From positions 1 to 53,587 of the forward strand of contig JAUZNX010000019.1 in assembly GCA_030706745.1 (NCBI GenBank): DNA of 53,587 nt. The letters are read 5' to 3'. Positions 16,118-26,388 of this stretch are shown piece after piece. The notes under the pieces are model-generated. The model saw nothing but the letters and a program-made list of their open reading frames with translations. It did no database searches and was not told the DNA's origin. Position 1 is the stretch's first letter, and each line of letters opens with the position of its first letter. The position numbers and the translations under genes were made by a program. This stretch comes from Bacteroidota bacterium (GTDB taxonomy: Bacteria > Bacteroidota > Ignavibacteria > Palsa-1295).

Positions 16118-17932
16118 GTGGCCGAACCGCTGACGTTAGCCCGCATTCGCAATTTTTCGATCATCGCGCACATCGATCATGGCAAGTCTACGCTTGCCGA
16201 TAAGCTGCTGCTGGAAACCCATACGATCGAAGCTCGCGAGATGACCAGCAATCAGGTCCTCGACGATATGGCGCTCGAGCAGGAGCGTGGCATTACGATC
16301 AAGCTGCACGCCATTCAGATGAAGTATCGGGGCGGCGATGGCGAGGACTACATCTACAACCTGATCGATACACCCGGTCACGTCGATTTCACATACGAAG
16401 TGAGCCGGAGCCTTGCCGCCTGCGAGGGCGCGCTACTTGTTGTGGACGCCACCCAGGGTGTTGAAGCACAGACCATCGCCAACCTCTATCTGGCCATCGA
16501 TGCGGGACTCGAAATCATCCCGGTCCTGAACAAAGTCGACTTGCAGTCTGCGATGGTGGAGGAAGTAAGCCACCAAATCATGGAGTTGCTTGGGTGCAAA
16601 CAGGAGGATATCATCCTTGCCAGCGCCAAAGCGGGAATTGGGATCAAGGAGGTGCTGGAGGCGATCCGTCTTAAGATTCGTCCTCCGAAAGGAGATGTTA
16701 CTGCGCCGCTCCGCTGCCTGATTTTCGATTCGATTTTCGATTCGTATCGTGGCTCGGTCGTCTATATGCGTGTCTTTGATGGCACGATCAAAGAAGGCGA
16801 CGAAATCCTCTTCATGGCGACCAAGCAGAAATACCGCGTGGAAGAACTCGGTACTCTGCGGATGGGCCGCGAGAAGAAGTCATCCCTTTCGGCGGGGGAT
16901 GTCGGCTATCTAATCGCCGGTGTCAAAGATGTGAAGGACACGCGCGTGGGTGATACGGTCACCAGTTTCCGCGGTGGAGCGACCGAGCCGATCTCTGGCT
17001 TCAAAGTTTCGAAGCCGATGGTCTTTGCCGGCGTCTATCCGCAATCGGCCGAGGACTTTGCGATGCTCAGGGACGCGCTGGATAAGCTTTCGCTCAATGA
17101 CTCCTCACTGATCTACGAACCCGAAAGCTCCGTGGCGCTTGGCTTTGGTTTTCGATGTGGATTTTTGGGTCTGCTTCACATGGAGATCATCCAGGAGCGA
17201 CTGGACCGCGAGTTCAACCAGAACATTGTCACCACGGTGCCGAACGTAGAGTACCACGTTCTGACGACGAAGGGCGATGTCGTCGTTGTCGATAACCCCT
17301 CGGCGATGCCTGAGCCGGGGAGGATTGAAGGGGTGGAGGAGCCGTTCATCAAGGCGCAGATTATCTGCCCCTCGGAGTACGTCGGCTCGATCATGAAGCT
17401 TTCGAATGAACGGCGCGGCGTTTACAAGACGACGACTTATATCGATCCAACCCGCGCCGACATTCACTATGAGTTTCCGCTCTCAGAGATCATTTTCGAT
17501 TTCTACGACAAGCTGAAATCCATCTCGCGCGGCTATGCATCACTCGATTATGAATTCCTCGAGTATCGCATGAATGACCTCGTGAAGCTCGATATTCTGC
17601 TCAATGGCGATCCGGTCGATGCGTTCTCGACGATTGTTCATCGGGATAAGTCGTTCGAGTGGGGTAAGAAACTTTGCTCGAAACTTCGGGAGCTGATTCC
17701 ACGTCAAATGTTCGATATTGCCATTCAGGCAGCCATCGGACAGAAGGTCATCGCACGCGAGACGGTCAAGGCGCTCCGTAAGGACGTAACTGCAAAGTGC
17801 TACGGCGGTGATATCTCACGCAAACGGAAGTTGCTCGAAAAGCAAAAAGAAGGCAAAAAGCGGATGAAGCAAGTGGGCCGAATCGAAGTCCCGCAGGAAG
17901 CCTTCATGGCCGTATTGCAAATTTCGGATTAG
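16118..17932 (+). CDS. lepA: translation elongation factor 4 (LepA/EF4)
   Basis: This 604-residue GTPase back-translocates or remodels ribosomes and is often cotranscribed with lepB. The G1 loop AHIDHGKST is at residues 17-25; [13 protein letters not shown] and SAKAGIGI follow as G3, G4 and G5. EF-G-like domains II, III and V are followed by the LepA-specific C-terminal domain ([13 protein letters not shown] ... [29 protein letters not shown]). Length is the usual 595-605. The GTG start at 16118 is preceded by AAAAGGAAAG about 10 bases upstream, one of the few Shine-Dalgarno-like sequences here. lepB starts 5 bases after its stop. Confidence 0.98.
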   Translation: MAEPLTLARIRNFSIIAHIDHGKSTLADKLLLETHTIEAREMTSNQVLDDMALEQERGITIKLHAIQMKYRGGDGEDYIYNLIDTPGHVDFTYEVSRSLAACEGALLVVDATQGVEAQTIANLYLAIDAGLEIIPVLNKVDLQSAMVEEVSHQIMELLGCKQEDIILASAKAGIGIKEVLEAIRLKIRPPKGDVTAPLRCLIFDSIFDSYRGSVVYMRVFDGTIKEGDEILFMATKQKYRVEELGTLRMGREKKSSLSAGDVGYLIAGVKDVKDTRVGDTVTSFRGGATEPISGFKVSKPMVFAGVYPQSAEDFAMLRDALDKLSLNDSSLIYEPESSVALGFGFRCGFLGLLHMEIIQERLDREFNQNIVTTVPNVEYHVLTTKGDVVVVDNPSAMPEPGRIEGVEEPFIKAQIICPSEYVGSIMKLSNERRGVYKTTTYIDPTRADIHYEFPLSEIIFDFYDKLKSISRGYASLDYEFLEYRMNDLVKLDILLNGDPVDAFSTIVHRDKSFEWGKKLCSKLRELIPRQMFDIAIQAAIGQKVIARETVKALRKDVTAKCYGGDISRKRKLLEKQKEGKKRMKQVGRIEVPQEAFMAVLQISD

Positions 17933-17937
17933 CATAC

Positions 17938-18915
17938 ATGGCAGATAATACAAATACAGGAAATCGTACTCGCAGCTATGCGGAGATTCGCGCGGCGCGC
18001 GACGCGAAACAACAGTCCGATCCGCCAAGCGCGAATGGTAAACCCGTGCGGAAGAAAGAGAGCTGGTGGCGTTCACTGCTCATCGCGTTTTTAATCGCGG
18101 GTGTCCTGCGAACCTTCTTCATCGAAGCATTTCGTATTCCTACTGGCTCGATGAAGAACACGCTCCTCGTGGGTGATCATCTGTTTGTCAACAAGATTGG
18201 GTACTTCATCGAAAGTCCGAAGTACATTCCGTTTACGACGATCGAGATTCCCCATGTTCATATCAAGACCTGGGGCATTCATCGTGGTGATGTCGTCGTG
18301 TTTGAATATCCCGGCGATCGCGACGATGTGGTGCCTCGCGAGAAAGACGTGAAGTACATTAAGCGTTGCATAGGCGAGCCCGGCGATGTGATTCAGATCG
18401 TCAATAAGCAAGTATATGTGAACGGCAGGATCTTCCCGAATCCCAAGGAATCGATTCTTGAGCCCGATACACAGAAGGTTGGTTTTGTAGAGGCAAATAT
18501 CTTTCCGAAAGGTGCGCAGTGGAACCGCGATAACTTCGGACCGCTTCGGGTGCCTAAGGCAGGCGACACAATCATGCTGACGAAAGAGAGCCTCGATCGC
18601 TGGCAAGTCTTTATCGAACGCGAAGGTCACAAGGTCGAGCTCGCATCGAACGATCAGGTATTGGTCGATGGCAAGCCGACACTCGAGTACCGTGTCCAGC
18701 GCGATTATCTTTGGATGATGGGCGATAATCGGGATGACTCCGAAGATTCTCGATTCTGGGGTTTCGCGCCAGTCGATAACGTTGTCGGTTCCGGCTTGAT
18801 TATCTATTGGTCATGGTACAATCCGCCGTCATCGGGCAATGGCGATGGCTACGATCCGGATGAAGTTCAGAACACCCACGTCCGATGGGGCCGGATGGGC
18901 AGAATCATCCATTAA
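17938..18915 (+). CDS. lepB: signal peptidase I
   Basis: The 325-residue inner-membrane serine protease removes Sec signal peptides from exported proteins, including the many envelope proteins in this window. An N-terminal charged region is followed by one membrane segment (residues about 45-62, SLLIAFLIAGVLRTFFI). Catalytic Ser71 lies in PTGSMKNTLLVGDHLFVNK; the general-base Lys142 lies in YIKRCIGEPGD. The GDNRDDSEDSRFWG box near residues 261-274 is the substrate-binding motif. The loop between the boxes is long, as in Bacteroidota enzymes. It is in an operon with lepA (5-base gap). The C-terminal WSWYNPPSSGNGDGYDPDEVQN region looks like a lineage extension. Confidence 0.95.
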   Translation: MADNTNTGNRTRSYAEIRAARDAKQQSDPPSANGKPVRKKESWWRSLLIAFLIAGVLRTFFIEAFRIPTGSMKNTLLVGDHLFVNKIGYFIESPKYIPFTTIEIPHVHIKTWGIHRGDVVVFEYPGDRDDVVPREKDVKYIKRCIGEPGDVIQIVNKQVYVNGRIFPNPKESILEPDTQKVGFVEANIFPKGAQWNRDNFGPLRVPKAGDTIMLTKESLDRWQVFIEREGHKVELASNDQVLVDGKPTLEYRVQRDYLWMMGDNRDDSEDSRFWGFAPVDNVVGSGLIIYWSWYNPPSSGNGDGYDPDEVQNTHVRWGRMGRIIH

Positions 18916-18930
18916 TGCTCTCTAAGGGCT

Positions 18931-19036
18931 GTCATTGCGAGGAGCGGCAAAGGAGCGACAAAGCAATCCCTTCCAGGAATGGATCGGACTTCGTGTTAGA
19001 GATTGCTTCGTCGGGCTCTGCCCTCCTCGCAACGAC
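18931..19036. repeat. long imperfect inverted repeat (REP/MITE-like)
   Basis: GTCATTGCGAGGAGCGGCA at 18931 pairs with the complementary arm that ends CCTCCTCGCAACGAC at 19036, and AGCAATC pairs with GATTGCTTCG inside. The result is a 106-base foldback that fills the gap between lepB and hemW. Such GTCATTGCGAG hairpins are familiar dispersed repeats in several bacterial phyla. It has no coding content and no T-run, though it may still affect transcript ends. Confidence 0.75.
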
Positions 19037-19050
19037 GGCACAGTTGAACG

Positions 19051-20250
19051 ATGAGTCAGCAACCCCTTAGCGCCTATCTCCACATTCCGTTCTGCGAACG
19101 GAAGTGCGTATACTGCGACTTCTATTCGATAGAAAACCTCTCGCTTCGGTCGGAGTTCGTCGATCTCTTGATCCGCGAAATCGATATGAAGCTAACGCGC
19201 TATCCTGAGTTGGCGCGCAGGCCGCTTCAGACCATATTCTTTGGTGGTGGAACACCATCATTGCTCACTTCCACTGAGTTGGAGCATATCGTTGCAAAAC
19301 TCGATTCTCACTTCGGAATTGCGAACGAATGCGAGTTTACACTTGAATGCAATCCAGGCACAATTACGATTGAAAAGCTGCGCGGCTATCGCGAACTCGG
19401 TGTCAATCGACTGAGCTTTGGAGTGCAGTCGTTCGATGCGGATGAGCTTCGCTTTCTGGGCCGTATCCACGATGCTGATGAGTCGCGCGCGGCCATTCGA
19501 TTGGCGCGTGAAGCCGGATTTGACAATGTCAGTCTCGATCTCATATTCGCATTGCCAGGTCAAACAGAAGTAACACTCCGGAACACGCTTCGCGAGGCGA
19601 TTGCTCTGGAGACGGATCACATCAGCGCCTACAACCTGACTGTCGAGCATGGCACGCCACTCTATCGGCTGGTGAAACAGAAGAAGGTGATCGAGCTCGA
19701 TCCAGATCGAGCGGCAGGACTGTTCGATCTTGTGCAACAGACTCTTTCAGACGCAGGCTTCGAACAGTATGAGATTTCAAATTATGCCCGGAGCCCCGAG
19801 ACCAGAGCCAAGCACAATCTTGTCTATTGGGATGGCTTCAAGGACTACGTTAGCTTTGGTCCATCCGCCCACGAGTTCGTTAGTGGCGAGCGTGCGTGGA
19901 ATGTATCATCACTCGAACAATATGGGAAGATGATCGAGCGCGGCGAGTTGCCTCGCATCAATTCCGAGCGGCCGTCACTCGATGAACGCCGGATCGAAGT
20001 TCTCTACGTTCAGCTTCGCTCGACAGGTATCCGGCTTGCGGAATTCGAGGAAGCATTCAGGGAGGCTCTGCTGTTGCATCCCGAAGTCCAGTACTTCCTC
20101 GGAGATGGATTGCTGCGAGTGGATGGCGATCTGCTTCGCCTGACCCCTCAGGGCTACCGATTCTGCGATGGTATTGTGACGAAACTCGTATCCCACCCGC
20201 AAGGGCAACCGAGCTATACATTGCCGGTCGTATCCGCCGAGGCACTTTAG
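19051..20250 (+). CDS. hemW: radical SAM protein HemW (heme chaperone)
   Basis: The 399-residue protein is a HemN-related radical SAM protein of the HemW type, which transfers heme to respiratory enzymes rather than oxidising coproporphyrinogen. C15, C19 and C22 in CERKCVYC bind the 4Fe-4S cluster. HIPFC, FGGGTPSLL, CNPGTIT, LSFGVQSFD, DLIFALPGQT and the HemW-type C-terminal region (HNLVYWDGFKDYVSFGPSAHEF) are in the usual order. It lacks the extra N-terminal residues of HemN, and its length fits HemW (370-400). It starts 15 bases after the long inverted repeat. The next gene begins 41 bases downstream on the same strand. Confidence 0.93.
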   Translation: MSQQPLSAYLHIPFCERKCVYCDFYSIENLSLRSEFVDLLIREIDMKLTRYPELARRPLQTIFFGGGTPSLLTSTELEHIVAKLDSHFGIANECEFTLECNPGTITIEKLRGYRELGVNRLSFGVQSFDADELRFLGRIHDADESRAAIRLAREAGFDNVSLDLIFALPGQTEVTLRNTLREAIALETDHISAYNLTVEHGTPLYRLVKQKKVIELDPDRAAGLFDLVQQTLSDAGFEQYEISNYARSPETRAKHNLVYWDGFKDYVSFGPSAHEFVSGERAWNVSSLEQYGKMIERGELPRINSERPSLDERRIEVLYVQLRSTGIRLAEFEEAFREALLLHPEVQYFLGDGLLRVDGDLLRLTPQGYRFCDGIVTKLVSHPQGQPSYTLPVVSAEAL

Positions 20251-20254
20251 AAAT

Positions 20255-20280
20255 TTAGCACGTTAGCGTTAGCACGTTAG
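20255..20280 (+). repeat. direct repeat of 12 bp in the hemW-DUF2723 gap
   Basis: TTAGCACGTTAG occurs at 20255-20266 and again at 20269-20280, separated by CG. It occupies most of the 41-base gap upstream of the first DUF2723 start. A binding site or a simple-repeat expansion are both possible; no -7 promoter box is clear nearby. Confidence 0.45.
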
Positions 20281-20290
20281 TATTTTCAAA

Positions 20291-23152
20291 ATGCGCCCAG
20301 AATTCAAACGCATACACTATTATCTGGCCGGCTTCACGTTCGTTGTCGGCTTCCTGACGTATCTCCTCACGATGCAGCCGACGATCCCGTTCTGGGATTG
20401 TGGCGAGTTCGCTGCCGCCGCGAGTGCCTTGCAGGTGCCGCATCCGCCGGGCGCGCCACTCTGGACCGTCGTTGGTCGCATTGCGATGTTGCTGCCGACC
20501 TTCGCAGATCCGGCCGCACGTTACAATCTTTTTTCCGTGCTGAGTTCCGCACTCTCGATCCTATTGCTCTATCTCACCCTGGTCCGTTTGCTCCGCATGT
20601 GGCGGGGCAATCCGAAATCGGCACAGGATGCCATTGTTACATTTGGTGGTGCACTCATTGGGGCATTGGCCTATTGCTGGACTGATAGCTTCTGGTTCAA
20701 TGCGCTCGAGTGCGAAGTGTATGCATTCGGTTCACTCTTTATCTCCTTGGTGCCTTGGTTGATTCTTGTCTGGCATGAGCATGCCGATGAACCACACAAT
20801 GAGCGATACCTGCTACTGATCGCGTTTGTGATTGGCCTGTCACTCGGGGTCCATCAGCTCGCGTTGCTCACGATGTTTCCGGTTTTTATGATCGTCTATT
20901 ATAAGAAGCGGAAGATTGTTACGCTAATGAGTTGGCTTGGGATGGTCGGCTTATCGGTCGCGATGTTCGTATTGGTATTTTACGTAATCTTGTCCAAACT
21001 GGTCGATTGGGCCGGCAGTGGCAATTGGGTCTTATCCGTGGCGATCCTCGTAGCGATTGTCGGAGTAATCATATATGGTCAGCGAAAGAGGAACGCTCGC
21101 GTCGCACTCGCCGGATGGTCGCTTGCGATGGTATTTCTTGGCTATACAACTTATATGTTCGTGATGGTCCGCGCCGCGCAGAATCCACCGATGAACGAGA
21201 ATGCGCCCTCGACATTCTCGAAGCTTTCGGGATATATTAATCGCGATCAATACGGCCAGATGAGCATTGCCGATGAGTTTACACACCGCCGATTGCCGCA
21301 GCAGCGAGATGACCACGGGAACACATGGAATAACTATACAAGCGACGGAGATTTCTTCTGGCGCTACCAGACCAACTGGATGTTCCATCGCTATCTCGGG
21401 TGGAATTTCATTGGCCGCGATGGTGACTTCATGGGCGCTGGTGTTGATTTTTCCAAGACCTGGGCGATTCCATTTTTCCTCGGTCTGTTCGGGATATACT
21501 GGCACTTCAAGCGCGACCCCAAGCGAGGTTTGACGCTGCTCGGTGCTTTTATCATTATGGGGTACTTGGTTGACTGGTACCAGAACCAGCAAGACCCACA
21601 GCCACGCGAGCGAGATTACTTCTATGTCGGTGCTTTCTATATTTTCGCGATGTGGGTCGGCATTGGAGCGGTTGGCATCATGGAGATCGTCAAGGAAAAG
21701 TGGGCCGATTGGGACAAGCGCAAGATGACCTTCGCGCTCGGAATATCCGCTGCACTGTTGCTGATCCTTGGTCCGATCAATCAGTGCATCGGACTTGCTG
21801 GACTGGCTTCCGGCCAAAGCTTCGCAAAGTCAAGTAAGTGGGCAGAATACTCGCGCAAAAACAACTGGGTGCCATGGGAATACGCTTATAATATCCTGCA
21901 AAGTTGTGATGCGAATGCAATCCTATTCACATGGGGCGATAACGACACCTTTCCACTCTGGTGCCTACAGGATTCCTATGGCATTCGGAGGGATGTACGA
22001 ATCGTCCAGCTCCAGCTCGCCACGATGATGTGGAACGCCGAACAAGTCGCGCAGAAGAACGATTGGGGATCCGAGGGAGTACGGCTCCAAATCTATACGC
22101 CTGCGCGAATGCAGCTTCCATCGGACAATGAAGCGTACGAAGCCATTCAGCAAGCTCGGGACTGGAAAGCGCCATTCATCATACCGGTTAATGACGCACA
22201 GGCGCGATGGATTTCAGGCGATTCCACCGCACATGCGACTACTATGACCTGGGCACCGAAGATTGTGAACTTCAGCGATTTTCTGGTCGCTGATATTGTC
22301 AACTCCAATCTTGGTACGCGCCCAATCTGCTATTCTGTGACGGTACCCGAGAATGCGCGCGCGGGTCTGAATAAATTCCTGATTTATGAAGGCCTCGTTG
22401 CGCGCGTGACGCCGTTCCAACAGCCGGAGGACATGACCGGTCTCGCTGGGAGCGTTCAGCCCGTTCGCTATAGCGAGATGATGTTCCAACGTCCACAGCA
22501 GCCGCACGCCGAACCGTTTCGCGGGTTGATTCTTCACTCCTATGCTGATCCCACTTCACATCTGAGCGGTATGGATGAGGATTACGCAATGACCTATCGG
22601 TATGATTTCATGCGTCTTGCCGATTGGGATGTTAGTCACGCCGATTTTCTCGGTGCACGTCGGACATTGGACTCCATGGAGGCCCTCATCCCGGTCCATC
22701 GGATTGGAATGGATTTCTCCTTTGCGTCATTCATCGCCGACTTGGCGGATAAAGCCGGTGACTGGCCACTGACACAGAAATATGCCGCGTATGGCGCTGC
22801 CAAACTGCGCGAGCAAATGCAGAATCCGGACTGGACGGAAAGTAACTCGCAGTCCCACCCGGATGTCCAGCTTGCGAACCTGGAAATGCGTGCTGGTGAA
22901 TTCGCCAGAGCTCGGAAGGACTTTGAAGCGATCCGTGGGCAATCCAAGCCGGATCAGCAAGGATTCGCAGATTTGAAGCTTCTGGAAGTCGATGCCCGAA
23001 GGCTTGAATCGGAGAAGAAATATGACTCGGCCTACCACAAGTACAATGAAATTCTCCAAGCCTATGCTCCCTCCGCCACGCGTGGGGCGGACCTGCAGGA
23101 TCTGAAGAATCGGGCTTGGTTTGATTCGGTCAACATGGCGAAGCCTCGCTAA
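20291..23152 (+). CDS. DUF2723 membrane protein (GT-C fold, O-mannosyltransferase-like), first copy
   Basis: The 953-residue protein has an N-terminal membrane domain of roughly ten or more helices (residues about 10-530) and a soluble periplasmic or C-terminal domain with TPR-like helices. IPFWDCGEFAAAA with an acidic pair near residues 37-40, and VPHPPGAPLW, are the family signatures of DUF2723, which is grouped with TMEM260-type O-mannosyltransferases (GT-C fold, polyprenyl-phosphate sugar donors). A conserved WYQNQQDPQPRERDYFYVGAF loop and FTWGDNDTFPLWCLQ follow. A paralogue lies immediately downstream, and a GT2 polyprenyl-phosphate sugar synthase is two genes further. This supports a role in protein or lipid O-glycosylation at the inner membrane. 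The acceptor is not known. Confidence 0.85.
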   Translation: MRPEFKRIHYYLAGFTFVVGFLTYLLTMQPTIPFWDCGEFAAAASALQVPHPPGAPLWTVVGRIAMLLPTFADPAARYNLFSVLSSALSILLLYLTLVRLLRMWRGNPKSAQDAIVTFGGALIGALAYCWTDSFWFNALECEVYAFGSLFISLVPWLILVWHEHADEPHNERYLLLIAFVIGLSLGVHQLALLTMFPVFMIVYYKKRKIVTLMSWLGMVGLSVAMFVLVFYVILSKLVDWAGSGNWVLSVAILVAIVGVIIYGQRKRNARVALAGWSLAMVFLGYTTYMFVMVRAAQNPPMNENAPSTFSKLSGYINRDQYGQMSIADEFTHRRLPQQRDDHGNTWNNYTSDGDFFWRYQTNWMFHRYLGWNFIGRDGDFMGAGVDFSKTWAIPFFLGLFGIYWHFKRDPKRGLTLLGAFIIMGYLVDWYQNQQDPQPRERDYFYVGAFYIFAMWVGIGAVGIMEIVKEKWADWDKRKMTFALGISAALLLILGPINQCIGLAGLASGQSFAKSSKWAEYSRKNNWVPWEYAYNILQSCDANAILFTWGDNDTFPLWCLQDSYGIRRDVRIVQLQLATMMWNAEQVAQKNDWGSEGVRLQIYTPARMQLPSDNEAYEAIQQARDWKAPFIIPVNDAQARWISGDSTAHATTMTWAPKIVNFSDFLVADIVNSNLGTRPICYSVTVPENARAGLNKFLIYEGLVARVTPFQQPEDMTGLAGSVQPVRYSEMMFQRPQQPHAEPFRGLILHSYADPTSHLSGMDEDYAMTYRYDFMRLADWDVSHADFLGARRTLDSMEALIPVHRIGMDFSFASFIADLADKAGDWPLTQKYAAYGAAKLREQMQNPDWTESNSQSHPDVQLANLEMRAGEFARARKDFEAIRGQSKPDQQGFADLKLLEVDARRLESEKKYDSAYHKYNEILQAYAPSATRGADLQDLKNRAWFDSVNMAKPR

Positions 23153-23209
23153 GCCGCTATTTTTCAGGAGTTTTCCCCACTGTTCATGAGTTCATTGTCG
23201 CTCAGTATG

Positions 23210-23233
23210 GCACCGGAGGCCTGCCTCCGGTGC
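23210..23233. other. 11-bp inverted repeat between the DUF2723 genes
   Basis: GCACCGGAGGC (23210-23220), CT, GCCTCCGGTGC (23223-23233) is a perfect foldback in the 126-base gap between the two DUF2723 genes. No T-run follows, so it is not a standard terminator. It may be another dispersed palindrome. Confidence 0.5.
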
Positions 23234-23278
23234 TGCCCGAGGTTCTCTTCAGAACGATCAAGGTTTTAGACGATACAA

Positions 23279-26200
23279 ATGCAGATAAAACGCATCCATT
23301 ACGTCCTCGCCGCGCTCAGCTTTCTGGTGCCGCTGATCACCTATGTTACGACGATGCAACCCTCGATCCCGTTTTGGGATTGCGGCGAGTTCATCTCCGC
23401 TGCCTCACAATTAGGGGTGACGCATCCGCCGGGCGATCCTACGTGGACGCTTTTGGGACGCGTCGGTGGGATGCTACCCTTTTTCAGCGATCTGGCCGCC
23501 CGCTACAATTTTCTTTCTGCATTGTGCGGGGCTATCTCAGTGATGTTGCTGTATCTTATTGCCGTCCGCGTGATCAAGATTTGGCGTGGCACTCCGCAGA
23601 CGCTTTCGGATGCGATCACGCACATGGGTGGGGCATTCGTTGCCGCACTCGCGTTCACATGGAGCGATAGTTTGTGGTTCAACTCCAGCGAGTTTATCGT
23701 CTTTTCGCCCGGTCTCCTGTTTATCATGCTCATCCTCTGGATCGCAATGCTGTGGCATGAACGCGCCGAGGAAAAAGGCAACGAGCGATATTTGATGTTA
23801 ATCTTTTATCTGCTTGGACTTTCGATCGGCGCCCACCAAATGTCAATGCTGGCATTTTTCCCCGTGTGGGTTATCGTATTCTACAAGCATTGGAAGAAAG
23901 TGACGTGGGGGCACTGGTTCGCGATGTTCGTCGCTGGTGTGCTCTCCTTCCTTTATATTTACAAAGTCGTTCTGACCGGCCTTGTTGGCTGGGCTGGTTC
24001 GGGCCTTGGCATCATTTCAGCGCTCATCGTCATCGGCTTGATAGGTGGTACGATTTACACGATGAAGGAGAAGAAGGCGTTCGCCAATCTTTTGTTGTGG
24101 GGTGGTTTGCTCGTGCTGCTTGGATACACGACATACACCTTGCTGATGATCCGTGGCGTGCAAGACCCGCCGATGAACCAGCACCGCCCGACCACATTTG
24201 CCGCGCTGCATGAATATGTTGCGCGTGAGCAATATGGCGAGGCACGCGAATTCCCTCGTCGTGACGATCGGCCTGAAGTCAAAGGCGACCCGCTGCACAA
24301 TCCGACGTGGGATCCAAACAAATCATCGTCTGGCGCGGCCTATACGAGCGATATTGATTTCTGGTGGCGCTACCAGACAGTACACATGTACCTTCGCTAT
24401 CTGGGATGGAGCTATATTGGAAGGGCCAATGACAGTCAGGATGCTACTACCGATTGGACGAAGACGTTTGGCATTCCCATTATACTTGGAATGTTTGGGC
24501 TGTTCTGGCATTTCAAGCGGGATCCGAAACGAGCCCTAGCGTTTCTTGCGGCGTTCCTCGTCATGGGCCTGCTTACCGATTGGTACCAGAATCAGCAGGA
24601 CGCGCAGCCTCGTGAGCGCGACTACTTCTATGTCGGATCGTTTGCGGTATACGCCATGTGGATCGGCATAGGTGCGACGGGGCTAATGGAATTGCTGCGA
24701 GCGCGGCTTGCGAAGAAACAAAATCTGCCGATGCAGGATGCTGGTCCGAAAGACCGGGAAGTCATGGAGAAGCCGGACGAAAAGGTCCCGGTCCTCCGAG
24801 GCGAGGGACCACTCGGCCTGCTGGCTGGCACTTTCGCACTTGCGCTTGTTCTCGTGCCAATCAATCAATGCATTGGCCTGGTTGGCATGGGCGTGTTTGG
24901 TCAGAGCTTTCATCAAGCCTCAAAATGGGGCGAATACTCACGCCAGCATAATAACGTCCCGCTTGAATACGCATATAATATTCTTCAAAGCTGCGATCAG
25001 GATGGTATCCTGTTCACGGCCGGCGATAACGATACCTTCCCACTTTGGTGTATTCAGGATCTCTATGGGGTTCGGCGCGATGTGCGTATCGTGAACCTCT
25101 CGCTGGGCAATATGGGATGGTATGTCAAGAAGTTGAAAGATGATGGTCCGTGGGGTTCCAAGAAAGTGAACTTGCCTTCGTTTACGGAAGAGCAGTTGAA
25201 CAATCCTGACGAGACGGCCGCCGGTATTCATTATACGGTCGGACCGCCATCCACGGTGACGGTTAACGTATCCGCCCCGGCCATGCAGCGATTCACCGGC
25301 GTTGCTCAGCCCGGCTCGTTTAGCTGGAAGTACGTGAGCCAGCATAAGCAGGAAGGCAGCGATCAGTATGTGTATCAGGTTGCAGATCAGTTGGTCCGAG
25401 ATATTGTCGCGAGCAACTTCAACGATCGGCCAATCTATTTTGCAGTGGCCGTGCCGCCGAGCTATTGGGTCGGTCTGGACGAGCACATCCTGTTCGAAGG
25501 TCTGACCGCGCGTGTCGTACCAACGATCCATAAAGCATCTCGACAACTGATCGATGGTGATATCAACGAAGGACCATACGAGGAAACCGCGTATCGCACG
25601 GTTCCAATGGTCTATACCACCCCGTATCGTGGAATGCTGTTGAATAGCTATCGCGACCCACGTTCGAATCGTAGTTCGCTTGATGATAAGTATGGAACGA
25701 CGACGTACTTCGAACTGTACGCGCGCATGGCGAACTACTTCATTCAACGCAACCGTATGGCGGATGCTCATCGGGCGCTCGATACGTTGAGCGCGAGAAT
25801 GCCTCCGGCGCTCGTCGACTGGGATTATACGTTGCTCCAGTTTATCGGACAGCTGTATCAGGCGACCGGCGATCCGAAGAGTGCATTACACTATACGCAA
25901 CTCGCGGCTGCAAAGCTCAGCTCGCTGCCGCAAGAAGAAGCGGCGGATGTCGGCACCCAGTTGCAGAATGACTTCCGAAGAGGCGATTTATACTACAGCG
26001 CACAACAGTACGACTCGGCACGAGCGATATTCTCTGCCTTGCGTCCCCAGGTCGAAGGCGGCAATAAACTGTTTATTGATTTCCGCCTCGAGCAAATCGA
26101 TGTAAAGCTTTTGGAAAACAAAGGCGATAAACGCGGGGCGCTGGCCAAGATGAGCAGCATGCTCACCAAGTATCAGGGCCTCAGTCAGATGGGCGTCGGC

Positions 26201-26365
26201 AATGAGCTTCAGTCACTTCAGCAGGAGCGCGATCGCTTGGCTGCCGAGCTGGGCATGACTGATTCCGTAAAGGATTCTCCCGCATCGCCGGTAGTCCCGA
26301 ATCCGGATATCAACAGAGCGCCCAACGATACTGGTGGCACCAAGCCAAAGCCTTCGAAAAAGTAA
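23279..26365 (+). CDS. DUF2723 membrane protein (GT-C fold, O-mannosyltransferase-like), second copy
   Basis: The 1028-residue paralogue shows the same order of signatures: MQPSIPFWDCGEFISAASQLG near residues 27-47, VTHPPGDPTW, WYQNQQDAQPRERDYFYVGSF, and FTAGDNDTFPLWCIQDLYGVRRDVRIVNLS. An extra cytoplasmic-looking insertion (KKQNLPMQDAGPKDREVMEKPDEKVPVLRG region) distinguishes it from the first copy. The C-terminal third has TPR-like helices and ends in a Pro/Lys-rich tail (NDTGGTKPKPSKK). Tandem paralogues of this family are common in Bacteroidota and Chlorobiota genomes. The two probably act on different acceptors or sugars; this is inference. Confidence 0.85.
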   Translation: MQIKRIHYVLAALSFLVPLITYVTTMQPSIPFWDCGEFISAASQLGVTHPPGDPTWTLLGRVGGMLPFFSDLAARYNFLSALCGAISVMLLYLIAVRVIKIWRGTPQTLSDAITHMGGAFVAALAFTWSDSLWFNSSEFIVFSPGLLFIMLILWIAMLWHERAEEKGNERYLMLIFYLLGLSIGAHQMSMLAFFPVWVIVFYKHWKKVTWGHWFAMFVAGVLSFLYIYKVVLTGLVGWAGSGLGIISALIVIGLIGGTIYTMKEKKAFANLLLWGGLLVLLGYTTYTLLMIRGVQDPPMNQHRPTTFAALHEYVAREQYGEAREFPRRDDRPEVKGDPLHNPTWDPNKSSSGAAYTSDIDFWWRYQTVHMYLRYLGWSYIGRANDSQDATTDWTKTFGIPIILGMFGLFWHFKRDPKRALAFLAAFLVMGLLTDWYQNQQDAQPRERDYFYVGSFAVYAMWIGIGATGLMELLRARLAKKQNLPMQDAGPKDREVMEKPDEKVPVLRGEGPLGLLAGTFALALVLVPINQCIGLVGMGVFGQSFHQASKWGEYSRQHNNVPLEYAYNILQSCDQDGILFTAGDNDTFPLWCIQDLYGVRRDVRIVNLSLGNMGWYVKKLKDDGPWGSKKVNLPSFTEEQLNNPDETAAGIHYTVGPPSTVTVNVSAPAMQRFTGVAQPGSFSWKYVSQHKQEGSDQYVYQVADQLVRDIVASNFNDRPIYFAVAVPPSYWVGLDEHILFEGLTARVVPTIHKASRQLIDGDINEGPYEETAYRTVPMVYTTPYRGMLLNSYRDPRSNRSSLDDKYGTTTYFELYARMANYFIQRNRMADAHRALDTLSARMPPALVDWDYTLLQFIGQLYQATGDPKSALHYTQLAAAKLSSLPQEEAADVGTQLQNDFRRGDLYYSAQQYDSARAIFSALRPQVEGGNKLFIDFRLEQIDVKLLENKGDKRGALAKMSSMLTKYQGLSQMGVGNELQSLQQERDRLAAELGMTDSVKDSPASPVVPNPDINRAPNDTGGTKPKPSKK

Positions 26366-26388
26366 CCTGCGTAGCGGAGTTCAGACTG

